From Hirsutella rhossiliensis (Eukaryota; Ascomycota; Sordariomycetes; Hypocreales; Ophiocordycipitaceae), in NCBI RefSeq assembly GCF_020360975.1, contig NW_025408669.1, positions 4,092,001-4,156,000 on the forward strand: a DNA stretch of 64,000 nt, in the 5' to 3' direction. Both the position numbers and the translations under genes were made by a program. Shown here piece after piece: positions 12,001-24,060 of the stretch (positions are counted from its first letter, which is position 1; the number at the start of each line of letters is the position of its first letter). A model generated the notes under the pieces. That model had not been told where the DNA came from and searched no databases. It saw nothing but the letters and a program-made list of their open reading frames with translations.

Positions 12001-13643
12001 GATATAAGTTAGTTCTAGTAGTAGCTTACTATAAAGTTTAGCCTACCTCTTTATATTTTAGAGCTTAGTATTATTAGCGCTAAATTCCTCTAAGAACTTA
12101 TATTAGTAAGCTATTCTTACCTTACTAACGGTCTACTTCTAAGCTATAAACGCCTTATATAGGTCTTCTTAGTTTACCTCGCTCCTTTCTTACCTATACC
12201 CCCTCCTTACCCTCTTAGCCTCCCTCGTCGCCCTCTTTACTTTTAAGGTAAACTATATATTACCCTTAAGTAATACTTACCCTTAGCGTAGAACTATAGC
12301 TATCGCGATCTATACTAAAGTAGTAAAGATATAGTTTAGGTCTTAGTCGATATCCTTAAGCGTCTAGAGCGTTAGCTAGTATAGTCTTAGCTAAGATATA
12401 GTCTTAGCTTTAACTAGCTTTACTTTTACTTCTTTTTACCTTAGGGTTAGTTTAGGTACTTAGGCCTAGGTATTAACTTATAGTATAATAGTCTAAGGGA
12501 TATAGTTTAACTTAGTTAGGTCTAGGTTAGGCCTAGTATACTATATCTTAGTCTTTAGTATTACTTAAGCTAGGTTAATAATACTATCCTTTTAGTTATA
12601 GAAAAATCTTATATACTCTCTTCTTAAAGTAGTAAGTTTAAGTTATAATCTTATTGCCTTTTATATAAGTTATATCGCGCTATCTAAAGTTCTATTATAT
12701 CTATCTTAAAGCGGGTAATAGATATTAAAGTCCTTTACTATTACTATAAGGTACTTTAGTTCGATTACGCTTAAGTTATATAACGCTCTAGCCCTTATAG
12801 CCCTTAGTAGTAAGTAAATCGCTTATAGTTTAATACTATCCTTAAAAATTACCTTACTTTAGTTAAGCTTAAACTAAGGTAACTAAGTCCCTAGCCTAAG
12901 CCTTTTATATATATATAGCGCGTACCTCCCTTCCTTATAAACTAAGCTATAAAGCGCTGCTTTAAAGGGGGGGAGGCCGCCTCTTAATATAGCCTTTACT
13001 TTTTATAGTACTATTAAGTTAAAGCTAGCTTAGTAGTAAAGCGCTAACTAAGCTATCTTATATCTCTTTTATATATTCTAAAATAGTATTTCTAGTTATA
13101 TATAAGTAAGGTTAAAGTAAAAGGGGTCGTTTATATAAAAAGGGAGGCGCTTTATCTCTTAGTACTTCTTTATTTACTATACCTATAAATATCGTTTATA
13201 CTTAGTTTAGCCTCCCTAGCTTTACTAGCTAGTAGGTATCTTAAGCTCGACCTCTTATTTTAGCGCGGTCTACTTACTCCTTACTTTTAAACCGCGGTTA
13301 ATTTAAGAACGCCTTAAGTTTCGATAGTAAGGAGTACCTATTACTTAGCGTATATTTAAGTATTCGCGAACTATTAAGCTTATCGCGGGTAGTTTTCCCT
13401 TACTCTTTCCTAGGCTTTATTTACTATAAGGTAAGTCTAGGTCTATAATAAGTAGTCCCCTTAGTATAAGATATAGTTATAAAGGATTTCGCCCTTCTTA
13501 GCTTTATATTTATCCTTACCTTTATTATATACTATACTCTTATATTAGCTATAAAGTTATATTAATATATACTATCTAGTAATATAGCTATACGTATAGT
13601 AATTATAATATCTTTATAGTTAAACTAACTTATTATAAGGTTT
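12001..13643 (-). pseudogene. LINE2 ORF2 endonuclease domain and end of ORF1
   Basis: On the minus strand the apurinic-type endonuclease motif DFNIYYPL (GDFN.HHP..W in relatives) appears at about 12715-12745. It is followed by an NRT motif, RLKLTTLR and SIINLAQV near 12570-12700, matching the usual fungal LINE endonuclease layout. This domain nicks the chromosomal target to prime reverse transcription. Upstream, 12.9-13.6 kb should carry the end of ORF1 and the ORF1/ORF2 junction. There I see only AT-rich decayed coding sequence. H1 is inserted at 13643 (TSD GGTTT). Confidence 0.75.
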
Positions 13644-13829
13644 TATTATAAAGTAAGTAAAAGTATATATATAAGTACTATCTATAAGATAATATTAATA
13701 AGCTATATAAAGCTCTTTTATATATAGCTAGCCTATATATATATATATAAGATCTAGCCCTTTATATATAACTATATAGCTTAAGCTATAGCTTAAGCTT
13801 ATAACTTATAATAGTTAAAGACTTTTATA
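13644..13829 (-). repeat. H1 3' LTR (left)
   Basis: 186 bp, the same length as its partner at 20683. It contains a run of alternating TA and a perfect 22-bp palindrome at 13778-13799 centred on CTATAG. It is 3' relative to gag-pol, which runs leftwards. Confidence 0.9.
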
Positions 13830-14379
13830 TAATACCCTTTCTTAAGTATAGCGCGGCGCTACTTAATTAATAGCTTTTATACTATTAAGCTTATACCGCT
13901 AGCTCTACCTTACCCTCTCTTATTAATTATACTAGCCCTACTAGCCTTATTATCCCCGCGCTTATTAGCTTAGATAGCTAAAACTAAGCTCTATACTTAT
14001 TAGCAAGCTAGCTATTTAAATAAGGGCGTAACTTATTATATATACCCTTAAGTAGCTAGCGGCCGGCCTAGACCTACGTAAGCCTTAGGTTACCTATCCC
14101 CTTAGCCTTAAATAGCCTCCTTTACCTAAGGGTATATAAAGCGGTATCCCTCTCTTTTTCTTTCTTTTCCTTCTTTTTTTTCTTTAACTATAATAGTAGT
14201 AATAATAAGTAAGTTTTACTTTACTTAAGGCGTTAGTTTATTCCTAGCTATATAAGCTGCTCTATTAATATATACTTATAGTAATAGCTATAGTAGTAAT
14301 AATAGCTTTAATAATAATAACTTTAACTAGTAAGTTCCTTACCTTATAAAGTAAGAGGCTATAATCTATAATACTAACT

Positions 14380-15330
14380 TTTACGATAGATATATCTACC
14401 TTCCCCTCCCTTGCCTCCTTCTTCTTAGAGTATATAGAGTTATTTATCGACGCTATACTAAGTATAGCCGACGATAGCTCTACCGCTACCGTTACTCCTA
14501 CCCGCGCCCCCGCGACCGCGCCTACTACCGCCGCCTCTACCTCTACTATACTAGCTGCCCTTATATCGCCCTTTTAAGTAATAACGCCGTCCCTACCGCT
14601 AGCTATAATGCCTAGCCCTTCTACCCCCGCCTCTACCTCTACTACCTATATAAGTCCGCTACTTAGTAAGTATAGTAGCTATTTTCCGCTAACTTCTTAA
14701 AGTATAAACGCTAAGTATAGGCTAGAGCCGCCCGCGCGGCCCCTTATATATAGTACGTATTATAAGAGCTCCCTTACGCTAACTAAGTCGGGCGCCGCTA
14801 TAGCGGTAGTTATTACTAGTATACGCGTACCGGCCGCGCTTATAAGGCGGCGCCTCTTATCTTACTTACTATAGCGTTAGCTTAAAAGGCTAGCGTATAT
14901 AGGTAGGTATAAGGGGCTACTAAGAAGCGCTTTACCGCCGCCGCCGCCGCCTATTATAATCTCTATGCCCTTAAGCGCTAAGGCCTCGTCCTTAAGTAAG
15001 TTCCTCTCTTTTAGCTCTTTTACTTCCGCTACTAACTCTCTTAGTATTAGGGATACTACCTCTATTACTTTATTAGCGGTCCCTTTAGCTATGCCCGCCG
15101 CCGCCCTTACCGCTAATACTAGCTAGGCCCCCCTTACCCCTAGAGCCCTTAGAGCCGCCGCTGCCGCTAACTAGCTCGCGGGCTTAAAGGGCCGCCTAAG
15201 CGCCTTAGAGAGCGCCGCCGCCGCTAATAAGGCAAAGGATAATAATAAGGATAAAGATAAGGGTAACGATAAGGATAAGGAGTAGGTTTAGGTAGTCTAA
15301 GAGCTCTACCTTAAAATAAATACTATTTTT
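14380..15330 (+). pseudogene. H-family antisense ORF (aORF-H), unknown function
   Basis: I do not recognise this protein. On the plus strand, opposite to gag-pol, a frame of about 310 codons is open apart from TAG codons that were CAG. It begins near STFPSLASFF. The N-terminal half is rich in Ala, Thr, Ser and Pro. A middle segment holds basic helices (RRRLLSYLL, LKRLAYIGRY), then a run of about seven Pro, then Ser-rich and Ala-rich parts with heptad-like Leu/Ala. The end is a highly charged KDNNKDKDKGNDKDKE tail near 15230-15290. It lies between pol and the 3' LTR and points towards pol. The copy in H2 (45240-44300, minus) keeps the same layout. An accessory nucleic-acid-binding or Gag-like role is a guess only. 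Confidence 0.7.
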
Positions 15331-18300
15331 ATCTTTACTTATATTATTATACTTATATTATTATAACTACTTACTTTACTTTACTTACTTTATAGTCTTA
15401 GCTTAGGAGCTTAGGTTACTATTATAGGCTATACCTATAAAAGGCTAAGGTTATATAATAGCGACCGTACTAAAGTTAAGCTAAAGTAAACCTATATATA
15501 AGTAGAGCTTAACCTAAACTTAGGCTAAATAGCACTTAAATATAGGTCGAGCTAAGGACTAAGAAAGATAAATAACTATCGTAACTAAGATAGAGTTTTC
15601 CTTCTTTTTCCTTAGCTTTAAATAAATAATTATTCGGCCCTATACTACTATACTAAGTATACGCTAGCCCTTAATAGTTACTATTAGTAGTCCGCTATTT
15701 TATTATTTTTATTTACTATTTTAAATAAGGCCTTAAACTTATTAAGGGCTATAATTCCTATAAATATATATATAGGTTCTTATATAAGGTCGAGATACTT
15801 ATACTACTTAATAAGGACCTTTTAGTATTTCCCTTTACCGACCTTTTTCTAGTATATAGCTTATATCTCTTTAACCTTAAACTTATCTTTTCCCTTTACT
15901 TTAATTATAAGTAGTTAAGCGTCCGCTACTTTTTATTTAAGTAGCGGGTTAGAAAAGGCTTTATAAAAGAGGTCTATATTAATCTTATTATAGACCCTTA
16001 TTAAGAGACTATCGAGCTTTATAACCTATAGGCTAATAACCTTTTATACTATAAACTTTATATATAGTAAGTTAAGCTTCTTCTTTAGCTATACTAACTT
16101 ATAGTTATAAAGGTCTAGCTATACTTTATCTCTTACTATAAACCTATTTACTAGAGCCTTAGTTTTATTCGTATACCGCTTTTAATCTTATACCGCGGCG
16201 GCTATCGCGGATTAGTAATAATCTATAGTCTTTTATAGCTTTTATATAAATATAAAGGCGCGGCCCTTTAGTAATAAATTACTATACTACTTTACTATTA
16301 TATCTATAGTAAAGGGAACTAATAAAGGTAGTTTAAAGCTATATATTATAAAGAAAAGGGCTATCTTAATAAAGGTATATAGTTTACTATTTAATATAAG
16401 TTAGGCTATAAGGAGCTACTAGTCTTAGTTTACTTAGTTATAAGCTATAATAGCTTATAAGTAAGCTTATACCTCTTAGTTAACCCTCTTAGGCCCTTTA
16501 TTAGTTTATAAGTAATATACTATACTAAGTAGCTATATAATCTAAAGTAGCTAGTATAGGTACTACTAAAAGTAGCTAGTTTAATTTAATCCCTTATTAC
16601 TTATAATAAAGGCTAGCTAGCTATATAAGCGGGCTTAGTATTATAAGAAGCGCTCTATATAAGACTTTATATCTATAAATAGTATTAGCTTTAATACTAT
16701 AGACTTACTAAGTCGGTCCTTAATTACTTATATATAGTAGTTACCGCCCTCTATAAATAGGAGGTCTATTATAAAGTCTATTTATATATATATATAGAAC
16801 TAGTTAGGTACTAAAAGCTATTTAAGTAGCGCTTTAAGCTATACCTTTTAAATCTTAATATAGCTATAGATATCGTAGTTATAAAGGAAGTAATAAATAT
16901 AGTATTATAGGAGGGGCTAGTAGAAATCCCTTATAAGGCCTACTACTATACCCTACTAACCTAAGAAGCCTATAATACTAAAGTTATAAACGAGCTAAAC
17001 TAGCTTCCTTTAAAGCTCGTTTTATTTATCTAGCTCTAGTAGTCTATCTTTCTCCTTAGCTTTTATAGTATATAGCGCGCCCGGTACTTATAGTCTCCCC
17101 CGCTAACGTAAATACCCCTATAGGTTAATATAATAGTTAGCTACTTATATCTTTAGCTTTAGCTTTAAATTAAGGCGTTAAGCGCTAGACTTAACGGTAT
17201 AGTATACGCTCTTATAAGTATAGTCTAGAAATAATATCCTATCTTATAAGCGTTAAAGGACCTTATTTTAAAATACCCGCGCTATACGCGCTCTTAAGCC
17301 GGTCTATCCCTCCTTACTAGACCGAGGTAAAGGTATAAGGGAAAGCTTATTTATTAGCGCCTCGCCTCCCTTTACTAAGGAAGCTCCTATATAAGTCTAT
17401 AGCGCTTCTTATAAGATAAGCTATAGATCTTAGGCCTCGATATCTACTCTTATTAGCTAGTCTTAATCCTTTTAAGAAAGTATATCTAAGACTATAAAGT
17501 CTTACCTTAGCTAGTACTTAATTAAGAAGTTAAAACGTAAGAGATACTCCGCTTAGTAGGCTTACTACTTTAAGAGGTACTAGTAAGTTATAAAGTACTT
17601 AAGGTTCTTATAGTCTATAAGAACCTTAAAGCTCTTATAGCTTTAGAGCTTACTTACTATTATTTAAGGTAGCTAATAATCGCTAGTATCTCCTTATTAT
17701 AAATAGTATAATTCCGCTCTACTAAGGTTAGTTTATAAGAGTAGAACGCTATTAGTTACTTCTACCTATCTACCTCCTAAAAGAGTATTCCTTTAAGTAC
17801 CTAGCTACTATAGTTTACTTTAACTAATATAGACTAGTTAAAGTCTTACTAAAGTAGTACTAAGGCTTAAGAAAATAGGCCTTTAAGCGTATAGAACGCT
17901 CCTTCTTATATAGGCCCTTAATAAAAGGCGGTCTACTTCCTAGTAATCTTATTTAAATATATTATAATATAAGAGAAGCCCTTAATAAATATCTTATAAT
18001 AGTTTGCGAACCTAAGAAAGCTTTATATACCTATTTATATAATTAGGGCCGCTTAGTCCTAAATCGCTTAGATCTTTATAGGATCTACTTATATACCTAT
18101 ACCTATATAGATAATAAAGCCTAGGTACTTAACCCTCTTAACCTTAAATTTATACTTATTTAAGTTAAAGTAGAGCTTATAAAGTTAAAGGCGCTCTAAG
18201 ACCTTTTATACTTTCTATATATAGTCCTTATAGGAGCCGCTTATATAGATAAGGATATTACTTATATATATAAAGGAGAACTTATTAAGGAAGTCTTAAA

Positions 18301-19700
18301 GTATATTATTAATATAATACTAAAAGGTAGCGGGCGCTCTTAAAAGGCTAAAGGGTATTATAAGCTACTTAAATAAGCTATAGCGTATATAGAACGCTAT
18401 CTTTTACTTATTACCCTTTAAGATCTATACCTTATAAAATACTTATTTTATATCTAGCTTTATAAACTACTTTACCTTTAAGAGGTTATAAAGTATATTT
18501 AAGATAAAAAGTAAGGGGTAGCGGTCTAGCCTTATAATTACGTTTAAAGCCTTATAGTTATAGTAAAACTATATCCCGCCCCTTAGTTTATATATAAATA
18601 AGACTAGCGCTCTTACTTTAAAGCTACTTACTTAAGTAAAACCCTTATTTAAAAGGTCCCTTAGCGTCTTCTTTAGTACTAGTAGCTTAATATATAATAT
18701 ATTATATAGCGGTTTAAATAGTATAGGTAGTTCTTACCTCTTTTTATTAATATAGAGTATAATCTTATAGTCTACCCCTAGCTTATATAGGTTAAGCTTA
18801 TCCGCTTCTTAAGACTTAAATAGTAGTAAAAGGTTATAGAAGCGCTTTAGTATCTACTACTATAGCTTAGCGGTCGACTTTAGCTTTTTTATTTAAAAGG
18901 CTTTATTAATATCTACTAAGCTAACTATATAAACTATTATATTAGCCGCTACCTAGCCTTCTTTTTACTTTACTTATTATATAGTTCTTATAAAAATAAA
19001 GGTAAGGACTTTTAAGGCTAAGTATAAAGCTTATACGCTTAGTCCTATACTTATAAAACTATTATTATAATAGACCTACTATTATATAAGCTTAAACTAT
19101 AGCTTTTTTTAGTATAAAACTAAGTATAACTCTATATATAATAACTAGGGTTTCTTAAGGATTAAGGGAAACTTTAGTTAAGGGATTATATAGGCTATAA
19201 TAAGCTTATAATAGCTATTAACCTCTATAGCTAGCTATATAATACCCTTAATTATTATACCTTTTATTATACTTAAGGCGCCTTTTACTTACCTTAAGGT
19301 AATCTTCTTTACTAGTACTTATATCTCTTATATAAGCGCCTTATAAACTATAGTATAGTACTAGCAGCCCTTATTTATAAGGGTAGCGATAGGTAAAGAG
19401 TTATTAATTATAACCTATATTAAAGTAAGCTCCTTTTTTATATAAGCGGATAATTCCTTCTTTTCTTTTATTAGTACTAGTAATTAAGGCTCTAGAGCCT
19501 ATCTTTACTTTAAAGCTACTCTTTTTCCTTTAAGCTTAAGGGGGCAGAGTCCTCTTTATCGTTTAAGGTAAGGAGCGGTTTTATCTTCGCTACTTAAACC
19601 GCTATAGGCCGCTTAGCTAGAAAGAAAAAGCATTTTAGTATAAAGTATATAAACGCGCTATAATATAGGTAGCGGCCGTTAGCTTTCTTCTTTTTAATTT
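15331..19700 (-). pseudogene. H1 pol (protease, RT, RNase H, integrase)
   Basis: This is collinear with 38.2-44.3 kb of H2 in reverse. On the minus strand the Gypsy RT is clear. Near 18490-18180 the order is KLDI..AFYK, then a TRYGLFEYLV-like block, then IPFSL..APATFQ.YIN, and a palm box reading YISNILIY (YVDDILIY in relatives). Downstream (15.6-17.1 kb) the integrase core and the C-terminal region can be followed by comparison with H2. The protein would mature Gag, synthesise cDNA and integrate it. Every domain carries RIP stops. The 3' end converges on the plus-strand frame ending near 15330. Confidence 0.85.
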
Positions 19701-20682
19701 CCCCGCTTATTACTTACTTTACTTACTACTTAAAGTATAAGGTAGTATAAAAGGTAGTCGATAGTATCTTCTTACTATGTTTAGCTTAGTCTATATAGGT
19801 AGCTAATATTAAGGTATCCTTATCTATATTAATAGCTAGTTATTTATCTTATAAAAGGGCGGTAACCTTATCGCCGCTATATAGTATATACTTATAAAGC
19901 TTTTAAAAGTATAGCGTTTATATATAACCCTTATATTACTTTTATTAACTAGCTTATATACTTACTATAGTTAGTAAGTATAATTATAAGGATAAGTGGC
20001 TCTTATAAGGCTAGCGTAATCGAATTCTATAGCTATATAAGCTTTATACTATCTTCCTATACTATAGTTCCCGCTACTTATAAGAGCGTCTCTTTAAAAT
20101 TAAGGAGGAATTCGCTAAAGGTTTATTTATCTCTTTACTTAAGGGTCTATAGCCTATCTTACGCCTTCTCCCGCTTCTATACGTTACCGAACGTATATAT
20201 AAGGTATTAAAAGAAGTCTTATAGGTCGCGTTTACCCTTAGGGCCGCCTTTATCTTAGAATCTAGAGATCTATTATATTTAGGGCTCTATTAGCGTATAA
20301 AGGAGCGAATACTACGCTATATTACGATAGCTATTTAGGCCCTATTTCTTATTAGTTATAAACTTTATTTATAGCCGGCTAAGGAAGAATTAAAAGGACT
20401 CTAGCTTATTATCTTAAGTTAGCTAAGGGAGCGGCTTTTACGTTAATAGTATCGCCGCTATAACTAGCGGTATAAAGGTTATAGGGGTTAAAGCTAGTCT
20501 TATAGATAGCTCCCTTTATATAGTAAGAACCTTATCTTTCTTACTAGCTATCGCGCTTTTAATCGCTTTTAGGATAGCTATAATACTTCCTATTTATTTA
20601 AGGAGGGGCGGAGTACTTCCTTAAAAAGGTAGCACCCTCTCTAAAGAGATATTTATTAAATCTATTAGTTAATAGCTTATAT
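19701..20682 (-). pseudogene. H1 gag
   Basis: The minus strand here is homologous to 37290-38200 of H2, which lies just inside the 5' LTR where gag is expected. I recognise no capsid signature with certainty. Composition (Ser/Lys/Arg-rich start, then helical Leu/Arg/Asn segments) and position support a Gag nucleocapsid protein. The frame is broken by RIP stops. The short stretch next to the LTR (about 20640-20682) would be the leader with the primer-binding site, which I cannot identify. Confidence 0.6.
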
Positions 20683-20868
20683 TATTATAAAGTAAATAAA
20701 GGCGTATATATAGGTACCGTTTATAAGATAATATTAATAAGCTATATAGAGCTCTCTTATACGCGGCTAGCTTATATATATATATATAAGATCCGGCCCT
20801 TTATATATAACTATATAGCTTAGGCTATAGCCTAAGCCTATAACTTATAATAGTTAAAGACTCTTATA
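20683..20868 (-). repeat. H1 5' LTR (right)
   Basis: 186 bp, partner of 13644-13829. It retains a perfect 20-bp palindrome centred on CTATAG near 20810-20835 and the alternating TA run. It is followed directly by the duplicated target GGTTT. Confidence 0.9.
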
Positions 20869-20873
20869 GGTTT

Positions 20874-21750
20874 ATATTAAAAGATTTATACTTTAAGAAC
20901 TAAGCTTAGGTCGTAAAGCTTATTAGCCTCCTTTAAGCTACTAACCCTAATAAGTATAGTTATTACTATTAATATCTTAGATTAAGGGTATAGCGCTTAA
21001 GCTTAAAGGACCTTAACTTTATTTACTTTTATAATCTTATAGAGTAGTCGCTCCTTATTAATTATCGCTACCTTTAAAGGGATATTCTTAGTAACTACTA
21101 TATATACGCGGTAAGTAATTATAGCCTCTAGTCTAAATATAGCCTTAACCTAGCCTTAGTCCCTTTAATAGGCTCTTACCGCGGTATTAAATATAACCGC
21201 GATATCTTTACTTTAAAAGCGCCTCGCTACTATAGCGCTTATAGCTTTTAGGGCTATATTTATTACCTTTACTATATCCTTTAGTTTACGGCTTAGGATT
21301 TTAAGCGGTACCTTAGTAAGGACTATAATAATCTCGCGTTTATAGCGTAGTAGGACCTATTTTACTATAGCTTTATATTAAGTTAGTCCTTTAGTCTTAG
21401 CTACTACCGCGGCCTAGGTTCGCTTAGGGCCCCTTAGGCTTAAAGCGATACTTAGGCAGAGTTCTTCCTTAACTACCTCCTTAATTACTTCTTAGATTAT
21501 TATCTTAAAGCTCTTATCTATACGGAGTACCGCTAATAACGCGCTACTAGCGCGGCTCTTTACCTTAGAAAGCTATTCGACTACTACCTATACCCTATTA
21601 AACTATACGCTTAGGATAAAGCCCGCGAATTTATTATATACTACTTTTTTTATAAGGTCGCTTAGCGCCTAAGCTAGTATCGTATCGCTGCTTTAGGTTT
21701 ATTAACTCGCCTTATTAAGGTATATAAATTTAAGTAGTATCTCTTTACGC
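20874..21750 (-). pseudogene. LINE2 ORF1 (Gag-like), 5' part
   Basis: Reading the minus strand from about 21.75 kb downwards gives a frame open except for TAG/TAA codons of RIP type. It includes SDLIKKVVYNKF, then a long helical charged block (EVIKEVVKEELCLS), RYKREIIIVLTK, and VARRFQSKDIAVIFNTAVR near 21200. In fungal LINEs this resembles the ORF1 pattern ending in a block like RRLQSGDI.V.F, which precedes the region that binds element RNA. It is cut by H1 at 20873 and continues at 13643. The 140 bp between it and the LINE 5' end (21751-21890) are an AT-rich 5' leader. Confidence 0.65.
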
Positions 21751-21890
21751 TATATACTTTAATCGAGCCTAGTATATTAATAGCTACTACTATATTTACT
21801 TACCCCTTAGCTTTAGTATAGTATTATTACTAAAGGTAATTAATACCGCTAAATTAATTCTTAGTATTAGTTAGTATTTTAGTTATAATA

Positions 21891-22278
21891 AAGTAAGACT
21901 ATTAATACTTCCTTAAATAAATAATAATAGTACTAATATATTTAGGAATTTCCTCTTTTAATTATATAATATTATCTTATAAGCGTTTCGTTTCCTTTAG
22001 CTTTTTAACGTAAGCTTATAAAGCTATAAGCTTTTTCTTATAAGATAGTTATCTTATACTTATAAGTAGCGATATTTTTAATATAGTTATAACGCTATCT
22101 ATAATAAAGGTTTATTTTAAGGATATATCTTCTTATTCTTTATCTTTTAAGTAAATACTTAATATATATAATAAAGAGGCCTTAATTAGTTAACTACTAT
22201 ATCGCGCTATAAAAGTATTATATAGTCTTTTTTAAATATCTATCTTTATTAAGTAATTAAAAAAAGGTTTTAAAAATT
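21891..22278 (-). pseudogene. Gag start of G element K/G1 (right part)
   Basis: This resumes the element of 4563-7357 after the LINE2 insertion and is homologous to 35190-35578 of G2. On the minus strand it encodes the N-terminal part of Gag, with a coiled-coil-like charged helix and a basic/Ser-rich segment, next to the 5' LTR. Decayed by RIP. Confidence 0.8.
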
Positions 22279-23236
22279 ATAAGGGAATATATATTATAGT
22301 ATAATTAGTTAGGTATAAGAATATACCCTTATATTCCTATTTTACTGTTATAAAGAAATAATAGGCATAGGGAGGCTTTATAGAATAAGCTAGTAAAAAG
22401 AGGCTCTATAATATAGTCTAAGGGAATAACCCTTAAAAGACAAAGACCTCTACTAGATATCTATACCTTCCTCTAGGGAAAGCGGGTCAGGATAAGCCTA
22501 TCCTTATAAATAAAAATATGCATAAAATGCATAAGTCAATTACGAGCAGAACGGATACCCTATTGCCTATTTTGGCCTAGCGGTTCCGAAGATATCCGCG
22601 ATACGAGAATAGGTAGGGCATAGAACATTCTAGTTAAATCCACTACTTATGCTAGAACCCATAGTCTTACGTTAACCATCACGCTATAATTAGACCACCT
22701 ACTAAGTTAGGAGGATTTACTATAGATAGAGCATTTCAAGCACTATAGAATGTGCTAGAAAGCTAACTAATTAGTCTACTAGTAGGCGAGTAATAGTCTA
22801 TAAAAGACGAAGGATTTCCCTAGGAGTAGTAGATAGAATAAGCAAGTTCGCAAGTATCTTTTGCAACGCTATTCTTTTAATATATTATTCAGCCCCTTAT
22901 ATGCTCGTTATAAATTCCGGACGAAATCCTACCCTATACTCCTTCGACCGACCTTTCCGCTTACGTTATCGATTACCCGATTCTACGCTTATTACTTATA
23001 CCTTCTTATATTAGGTAGTAAAGATAGCTAGAAGTATTATACTATATATATTATATTATCCTTATTATAAGACTAAAGCTTATAAGAAAAGGGATTTCTC
23101 CTCTTTTATTAAAGTAATAAGTAGTTTATAACTTATAAGTACGGTAAGTATAATTCCTTACTAATACCCTATTAATATATTAGTACTATATACCTAAGTA
23201 CTTTATTAGCCTATACTTCTTAATAGCGCTTTTATA
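22279..23236 (-). repeat. 5' LTR of K/G1, interrupted by a solo LTR
   Basis: The LTR runs 22279-22314, is interrupted, and resumes at 23016-23236. After removing the insert and one TTAGG copy the length is 36 + 221 = 257 bp, exactly the length of the two G2 LTRs. It ends at 23236, directly against the antisense gene of the older copy G5. This shows that K/G1 jumped into G5, with TAATA (23237-23241) as the expected duplication; the other copy lies off-window. Confidence 0.85.
22315..23010 (+). mobile_element. Solo LTR (696 bp) inside the K/G1 LTR
   Basis: It is flanked by TTAGG at 22310-22314 and 23011-23015. It starts TATAAGAATA and ends CTTCTTATA, the RIPed form of TG...CA, and has no coding capacity. 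A TATA-like TCTATAAAAG lies near 22795. The middle keeps many CA and TG dinucleotides, so it is younger or less mutated than its host. The orientation follows the TATA box. Its last ~100 bp share motifs (AAATTCCG, TATACTCCTTC, TTACTTATA) with the insert near 50980-51079, suggesting the same LTR family. Confidence 0.75.
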
Positions 23237-24060
23237 TAATATATTTATAGTATTACTTATAGCGCGTTAAGGAAACCCCTAAGAAAATATAGCTAATTAA
23301 AAGTACTTTAATAAGCTTAAGCTTAGTTATACTATACTCCTTAACGACTATCTTTAAATAATATATATACTAAAGCTTTTAAGAGATAACCCTTTAAGCC
23401 TTAACTAAGCGGGCTTTAGCTTTAAATTAAGTATACTTCTTTATAAGAGCGTAACCGCTTTATACTACCGCTTAGGTACCTTTATCTTTAGCGCTATTAT
23501 TCTTAGGTTTATTAGTAAAAGGAGATAAATCGCGGCCGTTTTTATTATTACTATTATTATTATCTTAGCCCTCGTTTAGCTAGGTATTAAGATTATCTTA
23601 GCCCTTATTTAGCTAAGCCTTATTATTAATATCGGCCTACTTATTTTAAGGAGTAGCCTAAGTAATAATCTTTTATTAGCTAGAGCCGCCCTATTAAGAT
23701 AAAGTAGCTAAGTTATTAGTATATACTTAAGAGCGCTTAAGTATAATCTCCTTACTAGTATTAATATTACTAATAAAGGTAATAGACTTATAGGTTTCTT
23801 AGCTTATAAAGGTAGGCTTATTAATAGTTAAAGTTAAGGTATTTAATAAGGTAATAAGAGTATAACCCTCGCTAATATTAGGTCCTAAACTAAAAGTCTC
23901 CTAAGACTAAGATTCCCTTATACCTTTCTTAGCTTTCTTTATTAAGAGAGAACTAGCGTTACTATAAAACTTCTAGGCCGATCGCTTATCCTTTAAAAGT
24001 AAACCCGCTACTACTTACTCCTATATATAATATAGGAAATTAACGTTATAGTTCTTTTTC
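23237..24060 (-). pseudogene. G-family antisense ORF (aORF-G), N-terminal part, in G5
   Basis: Homologous to 28690-29505 of G2 in reverse. On the minus strand it starts near 24060 with KKNYNVNFLYY, followed by QKFYSNASSL and KKAKKGIRES. An Asn/Gln/Glu-rich part holds two tandem LNEG-type repeats near 23575-23630. It is truncated at 23237 by the insertion of K/G1. Function unknown; see the complete copy at 28690. Confidence 0.7.

Larger units (their letters stand above)
13644..20868 (-). mobile_element. H1: complete Gypsy-type LTR retrotransposon
   Basis: Both LTRs are exactly 186 bp (13644-13829 and 20683-20868) in the same orientation. They begin and end with TA, the RIPed form of TG...CA. 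The element is flanked on both sides by GGTTT (13639-13643 and 20869-20873). Total length is 7225 bp. Gag and pol are on the minus strand and a third frame lies on the plus strand near the left LTR. It is inserted in ORF1 of LINE2. All genes are decayed. Confidence 0.92.
7358..21890 (-). mobile_element. LINE2: Tad/I-like non-LTR retrotransposon, split by H1
   Basis: A 14-bp sequence beginning AAGTAAGACT occurs at both 7344-7357 and 21891-21904. These are exactly the points where the host G element is interrupted, so I take it as the target-site duplication of a target-primed insertion. The left end on the minus strand is a TAA-repeat tail, typical of LINE 3' ends. Removing H1 (13644-20868 plus one 5-bp duplication) leaves about 7.3 kb. 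On the minus strand the order is ORF1 (21.7-20.9 kb, continuing near 13.6 kb), endonuclease (about 12.7 kb) and reverse transcriptase (11.9-11.0 kb). The 3' third is unusual; see the opposite-strand frame. Confidence 0.8.
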
